64,000 nucleotides of DNA from Croceicoccus ponticola (GTDB lineage Bacteria > Pseudomonadota > Alphaproteobacteria > Sphingomonadales > Sphingomonadaceae). Location: the NCBI RefSeq assembly GCF_004004515.1, contig NZ_RXOL01000004.1:186001-250000 (forward strand), in the 5' to 3' direction. Of the stretch, positions 55,393 to 64,000 are shown one piece after another. The position numbers and the translations under genes are program-made. How positions within the stretch are numbered: position 1 is the stretch's first letter; every line of letters starts with the position of its first letter. A model generated the notes under the pieces. That model was not told where the DNA came from. It made no database searches and saw only the letters and a list, made by a program, of their open reading frames with translations.

Positions 55393-57273
55393 TCAGCGCC
55401 TCGCGAACGCGTCGAATACCGCCATCCACCGCGGCACATCGACCTCGCGGGCCAGCAAGCGCGCAGACGGCGGACAGGCCATGCACCGCGCCTCGATCGC
55501 GGGGGTTCCAGCCATGCGCTCGAAATCTTCGAGAGCGCTGCCGAGCACGGCATTGCGCTGAGCGACCGCGAATTGCGTCATCGTGACTGCGCCGCGCGCT
55601 TCTTCCTCGTTCCCAAGGCTCTGGAAAAATGCCTGCAGCCTGCTGGGTTCGGCTTCGAGATACTGGGCATGCCATTCACCGTCGCTCAGTCCCGCTTTTT
55701 TCGCGGCAAATGAAATTGCATCGTCCAGCCCGCCGAATCGGTCGACCAGACCCACCTGCCGCGCCGGACCCCCGGCCCAGACGCGCCCTTCGGCCAATGG
55801 CAACAGCGACACGCGATCCTTTCGCCGCGATTGCCCCACAACCGACAGGAACAGGTTGTAGGCGTGTTCGGTCTGGGCCTGCAGCACCTGATCCATTTCG
55901 GGCGTGAACCCGCCGAGGATGTCGGGCTGTCCCGACAGCGGCGTGGTCCGCAGGTCGTCCTGCGTCACACCGATCTTGCCCAGCATGTTCTCGAACGTCG
56001 GAACCACGGCGAAAACGCCGATCGACCCGGTGATAGTCGACGGATCGGCAAAAATCGTGCTCGCCGGTGTCGACACCCAATAGCCGCCGCTCGCAGCCAT
56101 GTTGCCCATCGACACCACGATCGGGATGCCGCGCTCCTTGTGCCTCAAGATTGCCTGACGGATGCGTTCCGAACCCGTGATCGTGCCGCCGGGCGAATCG
56201 ACGCGCACGACCAGCGCGGCAAGATCGTCCTCCAGCGCATCGTCCAGCAACTTGGCGATCCGGTCGCCGCCGGCCGTTCCCGGGCCGGCCGTGCCGTCGA
56301 CGATGCTGCCCGCAACGGTCACGATGCCGATCGCCTTGCCCGCATCGGACAGCGGCGAGGCACGGTTCCACACCTGGTAAGTCGTGTGCGCAAAGGCGCC
56401 GGGATCGTCCGGCGTGGTTTCATCCTCGCCCGCGATTTTCGCGACCCGGGCGGCAAAGGCTTCGCGCGTTCCGATCTTGTCGACAAGACCCATCGCCAGC
56501 GCCGCCTTGGCCGGATCACCGCCGGCCGCCTTCAGCGTGCCCACGGGGTCCATCGCCATTTCCCTGACTCTCGCCTTGGGTCGCGCCTGACGGACTTCGA
56601 CCTGCCAGTTTTCCCAAAGACTGTCGAACAGGCCCGTCATGTCCGCCCGCGCATCGTCCGAAAACCTGGTCAGCGAATAGGGTTCGACCGCGCTCTTGAA
56701 CCGGCCCGCCTTGTAGACGTGGACGTTCACGCCCAGCCGTTCGGCAAGGCCGCCGTAAAAGGTCGCGCTGCCGCCCGGCCCCGCCACCATCGCGCCGCCC
56801 ATAGGGTCCAGCCAGACTTCGCTGGCGTGCGAGGCGATCTGGATCGAATCGGCGGTGTAGGCGATGGCGTGGGTGAGCACCGGCTTGTTCGCGGCGCGCA
56901 CCGTGTCGAGCGCTGCTCCGACTTCCGACAAGTGGACTTGGCCGGCGCCAAGGAAATAATCGAGGTCCAGCACCACGGCCTTGATGCGGTCGTCGGTCGC
57001 CGCACCTTCGATAGCGCGCAGGACGTCGCGGGCACGGTGTTCGCGGGTGGGCACGCCGCGCGATGCGATCAGCGTCCATGGATCGACCGCTTGCGGTTCT
57101 TCGACGATCACCCCGTCCAGCTTCACCAGCAGCGCGCCGTCGAGGACTTCCTCTGGTGCAGGGCGCATCGACAGGATGGAATAGAGCGCGGCAAAGAACA
57201 GCAGCATGAAGATGAGCACCAGCCCGTCCTTCACGCCGACCAGCAGTTTCCAGACCTTGCGAGCGAATGCCAT
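55393..57273 (-). CDS. sppA: Signal peptide peptidase SppA, 67K type
   Basis: Encodes 626 aa, the long double-domain form. One N-terminal membrane helix (about 18-36) precedes two S49 domains. The catalytic Lys is in VYKAGRFKSAVEPYS near 190 and the nucleophile Ser in GNMAASGGYWVSTPA near 395. SppA degrades cleaved signal peptides in the inner membrane. I chose the ATG at 57273 because the longer start at 57366 adds an Arg-rich region not typical of the family. It is divergent from pyrB. Confidence 0.95.
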   Translation of the reverse strand: MAFARKVWKLLVGVKDGLVLIFMLLFFAALYSILSMRPAPEEVLDGALLVKLDGVIVEEPQAVDPWTLIASRGVPTREHRARDVLRAIEGAATDDRIKAVVLDLDYFLGAGQVHLSEVGAALDTVRAANKPVLTHAIAYTADSIQIASHASEVWLDPMGGAMVAGPGGSATFYGGLAERLGVNVHVYKAGRFKSAVEPYSLTRFSDDARADMTGLFDSLWENWQVEVRQARPKARVREMAMDPVGTLKAAGGDPAKAALAMGLVDKIGTREAFAARVAKIAGEDETTPDDPGAFAHTTYQVWNRASPLSDAGKAIGIVTVAGSIVDGTAGPGTAGGDRIAKLLDDALEDDLAALVVRVDSPGGTITGSERIRQAILRHKERGIPIVVSMGNMAASGGYWVSTPASTIFADPSTITGSIGVFAVVPTFENMLGKIGVTQDDLRTTPLSGQPDILGGFTPEMDQVLQAQTEHAYNLFLSVVGQSRRKDRVSLLPLAEGRVWAGGPARQVGLVDRFGGLDDAISFAAKKAGLSDGEWHAQYLEAEPSRLQAFFQSLGNEEEARGAVTMTQFAVAQRNAVLGSALEDFERMAGTPAIEARCMACPPSARLLAREVDVPRWMAVFDAFARR

Positions 57274-57456
57274 CGTGACCCCTGTGCAACCCATTGCGCG
57301 GCGGGCGTTACGCTGCCTTGCGCGGTTTCGTGGGCGCATAGCTAGAAGCTGCGACGGCAGGGGCAAAGGGAAATTCGGCGAATGCCTTTGTCATCCGTCT
57401 TGCGCGCGTCGCATCTTGCCCTTCGGCCCGAACATGCATAGGGCACGGTTCCCGAG

Positions 57457-58488
57457 ATGAGCGACGCGCCCCCTTCTTCCTTCACCCGCTATCCAGCAGG
57501 TGGCGAGGCGTTTCCCCACAAGGACCTCACCGGCATTTCCGAACTGGCCCCGTGGCAGATCCTGTACCTGTTGGACGAAGCGGAACAGTGGGTCACACTG
57601 AACCGACAGGCCACGAAGCATGTCGACGCCCTCGCGGGCCTCACGATCATCAACGCCTTCTTCGAAAATTCGACGCGCACGCTGCTGTCGTTCGAAATTG
57701 CGGGAAAGCGGCTGGGCGCCGACGTCGTCAACATGCACGCCGCGCAGTCCAGCGTGAAAAAGGGCGAAACGCTGATCGACACCGCCGCGACGCTGAACGC
57801 GATGCAGGTCGATGCCATTGTCATCCGCCATGCATCTTCGGGCGCGGTGCGGCTAATCGCGGACAAGGTCGACTGCCCGGTGCTGAACGCGGGTGACGGG
57901 CGGCACGAACACCCGACGCAGGCGCTGCTCGACGCATTGACGATACGGCAATGGATGCGCGCCCGCGGCGAAGAAGAATTCAACGGGCTGAAAGTCGCGA
58001 TTTGCGGCGACATCCTGCACAGCCGGGTCGCACGGTCCAACATCTTGCTGCTGTCCGCGCTTGGGGCCGAAGTGCGCGTTTGCGCCCCGCCCGCGCTGAT
58101 GCCTGCCGCCATCGAACAGATGCGTGTTTCGCCTTACACCAACTTCAACGAAGCGATCGACGGCGCCGACGTCGTAATGATGCTGCGCCTTCAAAACGAA
58201 CGGATGAGCGGGCCGTTCATCCCGTCTGCACGCGAATATCGCCACTTGTACGGCCTGACGACCGAACGGCTCAAACGCGCTGCTCCCCATGCGCTGGTCA
58301 TGCATCCCGGTCCGATGAACCGCGGCGTAGAAATCGATTCCGATGTGGCCGATTCAATTGAACGCAGTGCGATTACCCGGCAGGTCGAAATGGGCGTTGC
58401 GATCCGCATGGCCTGTCTCGACGTGCTGACCCGCCGCGCGCGGGGCGTTCCGGGGTGGGAGCCGCTGAAGGCTGAGGAAACGGCATGA
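57457..58488 (+). CDS. pyrB: Aspartate carbamoyltransferase catalytic subunit
   Basis: Encodes 343 aa. The carbamoyl-phosphate motif is [13 protein letters not shown] near 67-79. Also present are [19 protein letters not shown] (equivalent to the 80s loop), [17 protein letters not shown], and the aspartate-binding MLRLQNERM. It makes carbamoyl-aspartate in pyrimidine synthesis. It overlaps the next gene by 4 nt (ATGA), a dihydroorotase homologue lacking active-site residues, with which it probably forms a complex. No regulatory PyrI gene is present. Confidence 0.97.
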   Translation: MSDAPPSSFTRYPAGGEAFPHKDLTGISELAPWQILYLLDEAEQWVTLNRQATKHVDALAGLTIINAFFENSTRTLLSFEIAGKRLGADVVNMHAAQSSVKKGETLIDTAATLNAMQVDAIVIRHASSGAVRLIADKVDCPVLNAGDGRHEHPTQALLDALTIRQWMRARGEEEFNGLKVAICGDILHSRVARSNILLLSALGAEVRVCAPPALMPAAIEQMRVSPYTNFNEAIDGADVVMMLRLQNERMSGPFIPSAREYRHLYGLTTERLKRAAPHALVMHPGPMNRGVEIDSDVADSIERSAITRQVEMGVAIRMACLDVLTRRARGVPGWEPLKAEETA

Positions 58489-59735
58489 GGCCGATGGCCC
58501 CTCTCACCATCACCGGCGGCAGATTGCTGACCGGGCAGAAATCCGGCGACAAGCGCGAACCTGCGGCGGGCGCGATCCGCTGCGACGGCGACCGGATCGT
58601 CGCGGTAGGCGATGTCACGCCACAGGACGGCGACCGCGTCATCGATGCGCGCGGCAAGATCGTGATGCCCGGCATTATCGACCTCGGCGTGTTCGAAATC
58701 GACAAGCCAGCGTTCCATTTCGGCGGGATCACCCGCGCCGCGCTGATGCCCGATCAGCCGCCGCCGTTGGATTACCCTGCGCGCGTTCGATTCGCGGCCA
58801 GCTTTGGCAAGCCCGATCTGTGGGTCCATCCCATCGCGGCTGCGACCCGAGGGCTGGAGGGGGGCGAATTGCCCGAACTCGGCCTGATGCGCGAAGCAGG
58901 GGCAAAGGCGGTATCGTCAGGGCGCAAGTGGATCGCCGATTCAGGCGTCATGCTGCGCGTGCTGCAATATACCGCGATGCTGGGCCTGCCGTTCATCACC
59001 CATGCCGAAGATGCCGGTCTTGCCGCTGACGCGGTTGCCACAGACGGCGAAACGGCGACCCGGCTCGGCCTTGCGAGCGCGCCTGCGGAGGCGGAGGCGC
59101 TGGCCGTAGCACGCGACATCGCGCTGGCCGAACTGGCCGGAGCGCACATCCATATCCGGCAGGTGACGACCGCCGCCGCACTCGATCTCGTCCGCGCGGC
59201 GAAGGATCGCGGCGCGAAGGTGACCTGCGGCGTGACACCGGCGCATTTCATGCTCTCCGACATCGCGGTGAACGGTTACCTGACTTTCGCCCGGCTCTCA
59301 CCGCCCTTGCGCGCAGAGGCTGACCGTCAGGCGGTCCGTCGCGCGCTGGCCGACGGAACCATCGACGTGATCGCATCCGGCCACGACCCGCGCGGGCCGG
59401 AAGACAAGCGCCTGCCCTTTGCCGATGCGGCCCCCGGCATGGCGGGCGCGGAAACGCTGCTGCCGCTCACGCTCGGACTGGTCCGCGACGACGTGATCGA
59501 CATGGCGCGCGTCGCCGACCTGCTCTGTGCCAATCCGGCCGCGATCCTCGGCGTGCCGGCGGGACAGCTGGCCGCGGGGCTGGAAGCCGACATCGCGGTG
59601 ATCGATCCGGACCGGCCATGGATCGTCGATTCTGACCGCATGGCGGCACAGGCGGGCAACACGCCCTTTGACCGGCAGCCGATGCAAGGCCGCGCCGTCG
59701 CCCTGTTCAAGGGCGGTATGGAACTGAAAACCTAG
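58485..59735 (+). CDS. Dihydroorotase-like protein, probably non-catalytic (PyrC' type)
   Basis: Encodes 416 aa with the amidohydrolase fold ([13 protein letters not shown] at the first beta strand). The metal-binding HxH is replaced by G68-V69-F70. The catalytic DHAP-type motif reads SGHDPR at 298-303, with the key Asp changed to Gly. Related inactive dihydroorotases, such as PyrC' of Pseudomonas, hold the ATCase PyrB in its active oligomer. The overlap with pyrB supports this. A working PyrC must be encoded elsewhere. Its end overlaps a convergent small gene by 4 nt. Confidence 0.9.
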   Translation: MRPMAPLTITGGRLLTGQKSGDKREPAAGAIRCDGDRIVAVGDVTPQDGDRVIDARGKIVMPGIIDLGVFEIDKPAFHFGGITRAALMPDQPPPLDYPARVRFAASFGKPDLWVHPIAAATRGLEGGELPELGLMREAGAKAVSSGRKWIADSGVMLRVLQYTAMLGLPFITHAEDAGLAADAVATDGETATRLGLASAPAEAEALAVARDIALAELAGAHIHIRQVTTAAALDLVRAAKDRGAKVTCGVTPAHFMLSDIAVNGYLTFARLSPPLRAEADRQAVRRALADGTIDVIASGHDPRGPEDKRLPFADAAPGMAGAETLLPLTLGLVRDDVIDMARVADLLCANPAAILGVPAGQLAAGLEADIAVIDPDRPWIVDSDRMAAQAGNTPFDRQPMQGRAVALFKGGMELKT

Positions 59736-59980
59736 TCCGCCCCGCGCGCTTCGTCGGCCAAGGATTGATCGTCCAACGTTGATTCGGCGGGCGACGATTT
59801 GGCCAGCGATGTCTCGGCAGGTCCGGGTATCGTCCAGATCGCGATGTTCATCGCCATCACGGCGGCAAGGATCGCCATCAGCGCCATGCGTTTACGATCC
59901 CCTCGCTTCCACGCTAGCCATGCGCCGACAATCATCGCGAAGACACCGAGAACCAGCAGGGAAAGTGCGACATCGCTCAT
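59732..59980 (-). CDS. Small membrane protein of unknown function, two helices
   Basis: Encodes 82 aa starting MSDVALSLLVLGVFAMIVGAWLAWKRGD. Two membrane helices (about 3-22 and 31-50) are followed by a short acidic soluble tail. It overlaps the 3' end of the dihydroorotase-like gene tail to tail. No family recognised, but composition and frame look genuine. Confidence 0.75.
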   Translation of the reverse strand: MSDVALSLLVLGVFAMIVGAWLAWKRGDRKRMALMAILAAVMAMNIAIWTIPGPAETSLAKSSPAESTLDDQSLADEARGAD

Positions 59981-60136
59981 GCGGCGCAGCGTTAGCCGCT
60001 CCCTTCGTCTTGTAAAACCCCCATCGGGGACTCGGCCCGTCGCAGGGCCGGGAACGGAGCCGCCCCTCGATCGCTGAACAAGCAAGAAGCCGGGTCGCTC
60101 CAGTGCACCCGCCCACGCGATGAAGGGGAATTTGCT

Positions 60137-60559
60137 ATGAGTATCTTCGGCAAGATCAGGGACGCCATCTTCGGCAAGAAGAAGGACACGCCCAACGTGC
60201 AGATCAGCGTCGACGGCAAGGCCGTAAGCAAGGACGGCAATCTCCAGTCCACGCCTGCAGGCGGCATGCCTTCGCCTACCGCGACGACCACGAACGGCGG
60301 GGTGATGTCCGATGTCGATGTGGAGCACCAGCTTGGCACCATGTCAGGCGCAGACGGCCTCAACTGGCGCTCGTCGATCGTCGACCTGATGAAGCTGGTC
60401 GGCATCGATCCCAGCTATGAGAACCGCAAGGAATTGGCACACGAGCTTGGCGATACTGATTATTCAGGCAAGGCCGAGGAGAACATCGCGCTGCACAAGG
60501 CCGTGATGCGCGGCCTGCAAAAGAACGGCGGCAAGGTCCCGGCCAATATGGTCGACTGA
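60137..60559 (+). CDS. DUF3597 domain protein
   Basis: Encodes 140 aa. The start MSIFGKIRDAIFGKKKDT and the C-terminal half (LNWRSSIVDLMKLVGIDPSYENRKELAHELGDTDYSGKAEENIALHKAVMRGLQKNGGKVP) match the DUF3597 family. The middle (35-60) is a Ser/Thr/Pro-rich linker. Small helical LysM-neighbour-like domains of this type are of unknown function. AAGGGG lies 9 nt before the ATG. Single-gene unit with a strong terminator. Confidence 0.9.
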   Translation: MSIFGKIRDAIFGKKKDTPNVQISVDGKAVSKDGNLQSTPAGGMPSPTATTTNGGVMSDVDVEHQLGTMSGADGLNWRSSIVDLMKLVGIDPSYENRKELAHELGDTDYSGKAEENIALHKAVMRGLQKNGGKVPANMVD

Positions 60560-60614
60560 TCCTTGCACTCGGCGCGGCCCACACTGGTCGCACCGGTGCC
60601 GATCAGCCCAAATG

Positions 60615-60655
60615 AAAAGCCCCGCCGACCCGGATTGGATCGGCGGGGCTTTTTT
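60615..60655. terminator. Bidirectional rho-independent terminator
   Basis: A 14-bp stem AAAAGCCCCGCCGA / TCGGCGGGGCTTTT (60615-60628 and 60640-60653) with an 11-nt loop, A-run on one side and T-run on the other. It lies between convergent DUF3597 and rplT genes. Confidence 0.92.
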
Positions 60656-60677
60656 CATGCCCGAAGGCGCGTTCGGT

Positions 60678-61037
60678 TTAAGCCGGAAGCGCGTTCTTGG
60701 CCTGCGCGATGATCGCAGCAAAAGCGCCGCTTTCGTTCATCGCGAGGTCGGCCATAACCTTGCGGTCCAGTTCGATGCCGGCCAGCTTGGTCCCGTGCAT
60801 GAACTGCGAATAAGTAAGTCCTTCGGCGCGGACCGCGGCGTTGATGCGCTGGATCCAAAGAGCGCGGAAGGTGCGCTTCTTAACCTTGCGGTCACGATAA
60901 GCGTACTGACCGGCCTTTTCGACAGCCTGCCGTGCGACGCGGATCGTGTTCTTGCGACGGCCGCGATAGCCCTTCGCCTGTTCGAGAAGCCGCTTGTGCT
61001 TGGTGCGGGTGGTTACACCCCTCTTGACGCGTGCCAT
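60678..61037 (-). CDS. rplT: 50S ribosomal protein bL20
   Basis: Encodes 119 aa with the bL20 start [39 protein letters not shown] and the C-terminal helix ([23 protein letters not shown]). It binds 23S rRNA early in assembly. It lies 13 bp after rpmI in the same operon. Confidence 0.98.
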   Translation of the reverse strand: MARVKRGVTTRTKHKRLLEQAKGYRGRRKNTIRVARQAVEKAGQYAYRDRKVKKRTFRALWIQRINAAVRAEGLTYSQFMHGTKLAGIELDRKVMADLAMNESGAFAAIIAQAKNALPA

Positions 61038-61050
61038 GTTCCGTTACTCC

Positions 61051-61254
61051 TCAGTTCAGCCCGTAGGGCGCCCACTTTTTGATCGTCTTCGCGTCTGCGT
61101 CGCTGACGACCGTGGTGCCGCGGTTCTGGCGGATGTACTTGCCGTTGTGGCTGATGAGGCGGTGGCGCTTGCCGGCAACGCCGTGCTTGATCTTACCGGT
61201 AGCGGTGAGCTTGAAGCGTTTTTTAACGCCGCTCTTCGTCTTGAGCTTGGGCAT
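61051..61254 (-). CDS. rpmI: 50S ribosomal protein bL35
   Basis: Encodes 67 aa: [31 protein letters not shown], a standard bL35. It precedes rplT directly. In many bacteria infC comes next upstream, but here a small membrane-protein gene lies there and infC is not in the window. Confidence 0.98.
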   Translation of the reverse strand: MPKLKTKSGVKKRFKLTATGKIKHGVAGKRHRLISHNGKYIRQNRGTTVVSDADAKTIKKWAPYGLN

Positions 61255-61416
61255 TTTCGTCTCCTTGTCAGAAACACGTTACAACCAGCCCTGGCAGCCC
61301 TTACGGCCAGGCCGGCAGATGAATCACGTGTTGTCGAAGTGCGCGCCCTTACAGAGCGCGGGCGGCAATGGCAAGCGCTGCGGGCCGTGCGAGCGTCGAT
61401 CCGGCCGATCGCCCGC

Positions 61417-61617
61417 TTAGTCGAGTGATTGCAGAATGAACCACGACAGTCCGGTGCCGCCGATGAAAAGCATCCACGACCACGGAAAGGACACGCTCTG
61501 AACATGCATCGTGTGCACCATAAGCGCCCCGCCGGTCGTGCCGCCGCTCTTAAGCACCATCGACACGATCCATGAAAAGAGCGCGCCGGGTATCAAGGCC
61601 TTGTAAAGTGCAATCAT
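61417..61617 (-). CDS. Small membrane protein of unknown function
   Basis: Encodes 66 aa starting MIALYKALIPGALFSWIVSMVLKSGG. Two hydrophobic helices (about 5-22 and 42-62) flank a Gly/Thr-rich loop. Codon use and frame fit a genuine small gene, though the ribosome binding site is weak. It precedes rpmI by about 160 bp. Confidence 0.62.
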   Translation of the reverse strand: MIALYKALIPGALFSWIVSMVLKSGGTTGGALMVHTMHVQSVSFPWSWMLFIGGTGLSWFILQSLD

Positions 61618-61765
61618 TGTCTGATGGACCTGTACGTTTCAGTTTCGGTCTGGACTCACGTTGCCTTCCCAGGGTTAATATTTCGCTTACTCCGGCCGGA
61701 ATCGGGCAAATTTCTCTTGCGCGCTTACCCGCCGCGTGCGGAACGATCGCCATCGGTGCCACGCG

Positions 61766-62191
61766 TCAGCGACCGTTGCGACTGGCCAGGATCGGCGCGC
61801 CGACCTGATCCAACCATGCCAGAAAATCGCCGCCAGGGACCGTTCGCGCGCGGTCCGGCACCGTGGCGCGCCAGAGATAGGCCTGCGCCGTCGCCGTATT
61901 GCGCGCGTAGTCGCATCTTTGGCGCACGCGGATTGCGACCCGGCGGTATTCCCGCCCTTCGTACCGATCCAGCCTTGCAAGATCGCCCGGCGCAAGGTCG
62001 ATTTCGGCCGAAATCCCGCTGATCCGCCCCGTGCCGGGCAGCATGGCGGGAAACCAGCCGCTGGACGAAGGAATTGCGATCATGCGGCCCGGAGCGACCG
62101 CAGGGATGGCGGTCCGTACGCGGTCGGCCAGCCAGCGCGCCATCGGCGTGGCCGCATCGCCCATCAGGGTCCCGTACAAGAAGAGGCGCAT
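61766..62191 (-). CDS. Gamma-glutamylcyclotransferase-like (AIG2/GGCT) protein
   Basis: Encodes 141 aa. YGTLM at 6-10 is the family start, and LDRYEGREYRRVAIRV near 72-87 includes the conserved Tyr-Glu-Gly region. The BtrG/GGCT fold opens gamma-glutamyl amides to release pyroglutamate. Its substrate here is unknown. It starts 36 bp from the end of the phosphatase gene and is probably co-transcribed with it. Confidence 0.85.
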   Translation of the reverse strand: MRLFLYGTLMGDAATPMARWLADRVRTAIPAVAPGRMIAIPSSSGWFPAMLPGTGRISGISAEIDLAPGDLARLDRYEGREYRRVAIRVRQRCDYARNTATAQAYLWRATVPDRARTVPGGDFLAWLDQVGAPILASRNGR

Positions 62192-62226
62192 TTCCAGACC
62201 TGGGTGGCCGATGGCTTAGTGGGCCG

Positions 62227-63009
62227 TTAGTGGCGGCAGGCCAGCGCCTCGACCACGTCCTCCAGCCGCGCCGGATCGCCCAGCGCGATGACGTGGCCAT
62301 CGCTGTCGGCGTTCAGCGGATCGCCGCTCCAGTCCGCCATCGTTCCGCCCGCGCCTTCGACGACAGGTATCAGCGCGGCAAAGTCGTAAAGCTTCAGCCC
62401 CGCCTCGCACACAACGTCGAGCTGCCCCGATGCGAGCATGGCATAGTTGTAGCAGTCTCCGCCCATGACCATCCGTTTGTGGTCGGTCTTGGCGGCGAGA
62501 CCCATGAAATGTTCGCCCTGATGATCGTCGAAATAGTGCGGGCCGGTCGTCGCCAGCGTCGCCTGCGACAAATTGCCACAGGGGCGGCAGCGGATTTCCG
62601 CTCCGTTGAACAGCGTCGGCAGACCCATCGCGCCCACCCAGCGTTCGCCTGAGATCGGCTGGTCGATCACGCCGATCAGCGGCCAGCCGTCGACCATCAG
62701 CGAAATCAGTGTGCCGAATATCGGCCGACCGGCCAGGAAGCCCGCCGTGCCGTCGATCGGGTCCAGCACCCACTGGCGGCTCGCGCCGGGACGCTCGCTG
62801 CCGAATTCTTCGCCGATGATGCCGTCCTGGGGCCGTTCGGTGCCAAGGATGGCCCGCATCACCTTCTCCGCCTCGCGATCGGCGATGGTGACGGGTGTCG
62901 CATCGCCCTTCCGGACGCTGTCGAGCACGGTGCGGAAATGAGGCCTGATCGCGGCGCCCGCCGCATCGGCAAGGCGCGCGGCTAGCGCGATGTCGTCGGT
63001 GAGGTTCAT
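62227..63009 (-). CDS. hisN: Inositol-monophosphatase-family histidinol-phosphatase
   Basis: Encodes 260 aa. The metal-binding motifs are GEEFGSERP near 67-75, WVLDPIDGTAGFLAG near 80-94, and the later YDFAALIPVVEGAGG near 208-222. CYNYAMLASGQLDVVCEAG matches the HisN branch, which dephosphorylates histidinol phosphate. Inositol phosphatase activity cannot be excluded. I chose the ATG at 63009 (MNLTDDI); the longer frame from 63099 adds an Arg-rich region. Confidence 0.88.
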   Translation of the reverse strand: MNLTDDIALAARLADAAGAAIRPHFRTVLDSVRKGDATPVTIADREAEKVMRAILGTERPQDGIIGEEFGSERPGASRQWVLDPIDGTAGFLAGRPIFGTLISLMVDGWPLIGVIDQPISGERWVGAMGLPTLFNGAEIRCRPCGNLSQATLATTGPHYFDDHQGEHFMGLAAKTDHKRMVMGGDCYNYAMLASGQLDVVCEAGLKLYDFAALIPVVEGAGGTMADWSGDPLNADSDGHVIALGDPARLEDVVEALACRH

Positions 63010-63115
63010 GACACCGCACTCGCGCGGGTGGCCGCGGCGGTCAAGGGGAAATGGTCGGGGGCCACCCGCCGTACCGCACCGCCGTGCCGCCCCGCGCATT
63101 ATTGCCGTGCGGCGC

Positions 63116-64000
63116 TCAGTCGAACAGGCTTGAAACCGAACTTTCGTCGGCGATACGGCGGATCGCTTCCCCGATCAGGGTAGCGATGGAAAGGACGCGG
63201 ATCTTGTCCGAATCCTTGGCCGCGTCGGTCGGCATGATCGTGTCGGTGATGACCAGTTCGGTCAGCGCCGAATTGGTAACCTTGGCCACCGCGCCGCCCG
63301 AAAGCACGCCGTGGGTGATATAGGCGACGACCGACTTCGCACCCTGATCCAGCAGCGCCTGCGCCGCATTGCACAGCGTACCGCCCGAATCGATGATGTC
63401 GTCAATCAGGATGCAGTGCCGGCCGGCGACGTCGCCAATGATGTTCATAACTTCCGATTCGCCCGGACGGTCGCGACGCTTGTCGACGATGGCCAGCGGA
63501 GCATTGTCCAGCCGCTTGGCCAGCGCGCGGGCGCGGACCACGCCGCCGACGTCGGGCGATACGACCATCAGATCCTGATCGCCGTAGCGCGCCTGAATGT
63601 CCGCAGCCATCGCGGGCGCGGCATAAAGGTTGTCGGTTGGGATATCGAAGAAGCCCTGGATCTGCCCGGCGTGGAGGTCGACCGCCAGCACGCGGTCGGC
63701 GCCGGCGCGGGTGATGATGTCGGCGACCAGCTTGGCCGAGATCGGCGTGCGCGGGCCGGGTTTCCGGTCCTGACGCGCGTATCCGAAATAGGGAATCACC
63801 GCCGTGATGCGCTTGGCCGAAGCACGCTTCAGCGCGTCGATGCCGATCAGCAGTTCCATCAGGTTGTCGTTCGCGGGATAACTGGTTGACTGGATGATGA
63901 AGACATCCTCGCCGCGCACGTTTTCGTGGATCTCGACGAAGATCTCCTCGTCCGCGAAGCGCCGCACGCTCGCATCGGTCAACGACTGTTCGAGGTAGCC
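63116..64000 (-). CDS. prs: Ribose-phosphate pyrophosphokinase (partial, start beyond window)
   Basis: Runs off the right edge: at least 295 codons inside the window, with the N-terminal few residues missing (normal length about 311). Conserved blocks include [45 protein letters not shown] and the PRPP-binding loop [18 protein letters not shown]. It makes PRPP from ribose 5-phosphate and ATP, the precursor used for pyrimidines (pyrB here), purines and histidine (hisN here). Confidence 0.97.
   Translation of the reverse strand, partial: GYLEQSLTDASVRRFADEEIFVEIHENVRGEDVFIIQSTSYPANDNLMELLIGIDALKRASAKRITAVIPYFGYARQDRKPGPRTPISAKLVADIITRAGADRVLAVDLHAGQIQGFFDIPTDNLYAAPAMAADIQARYGDQDLMVVSPDVGGVVRARALAKRLDNAPLAIVDKRRDRPGESEVMNIIGDVAGRHCILIDDIIDSGGTLCNAAQALLDQGAKSVVAYITHGVLSGGAVAKVTNSALTELVITDTIMPTDAAKDSDKIRVLSIATLIGEAIRRIADESSVSSLFD

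Overview
This is a gene-dense, GC-rich (roughly 60-65 % G+C) chromosomal segment from an alphaproteobacterium, most likely of the order Sphingomonadales and perhaps Erythrobacteraceae. The lineage is inferred from four things: the CckA-ChpT-CtrA phosphotransferase ChpT, Oar-like TonB-dependent receptors beside a flavin-dependent halogenase, TadB/TadC at the left edge, and an ABC/Mce operon with an auxiliary lipoprotein. There is no prophage, insertion sequence, integrase or CRISPR array. This is mostly core chromosome.

Layout. 1-1.1 kb: end of a Tad pilus cluster (tadB tail, tadC). 1.2-6.8 kb: MarR regulator, Oar-like TonB-dependent receptor, tryptophan-halogenase-like flavoprotein. 6.9-14.5 kb: clpB behind a candidate heat-shock promoter, a small protein, gatC-gatA-(new 52-codon gene)-gatB, membrane FKBP, rpsU. 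14.8-18.8 kb: a tightly overlapping run crcB - rluC-type pseudouridine synthase - PaiB-like - HAD phosphatase - small membrane protein - ATP12 chaperone. 18.9-22.4 kb: lipid-transport ABC operon (MlaE-, MlaF- and MlaD-like proteins plus lipoprotein). 22.6-26 kb: valS-queE. 26-36 kb: HisKA_2 kinase, HerA-type ATPase, TauE/TIGR02186 pair, NfrB-like glycosyltransferase with a NfrA-like barrel protein, nhaA, glyoxalase-fold protein. 36-44 kb: TorF-family outer-membrane protein, phosphatase, ugd, a broken enoyl-CoA hydratase gene, RNase P RNA, AmpD-like amidase, chpT, a JAMM peptidase and RluD. 44-49 kb: rpoH, MFS permease, mtgA, zinc CDF exporter, degenerate polysaccharide deacetylase. 49-55 kb: clpX, clpP, exported amidase, trigger factor, tRNA-Leu(UAG). 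55-64 kb: sppA, pyrB with a catalytically dead pyrC, several small proteins, rplT/rpmI, gamma-glutamylcyclotransferase-like protein, histidinol-phosphatase and prs running off the right end.

Themes. Protein quality control is dense (clpB, tig, clpP, clpX, FKBP and rpoH, with a candidate RpoH-type promoter at clpB). Envelope functions are dense too (Mce transport, MtgA, AmpD-like amidase, Nfr-like glycan pair, TorF, TonB receptor). Several genes carry visible inactivating changes in catalytic motifs (dihydroorotase homologue, polysaccharide deacetylase) or outright disruptions (enoyl-CoA hydratase). The most interesting unexplained items are the doubly overlapping small gene between gatA and gatB, the slimmed-down NfrA/NfrB-like pair, the metal-ligand-less deacetylase, and the structured non-coding region upstream of chpT.
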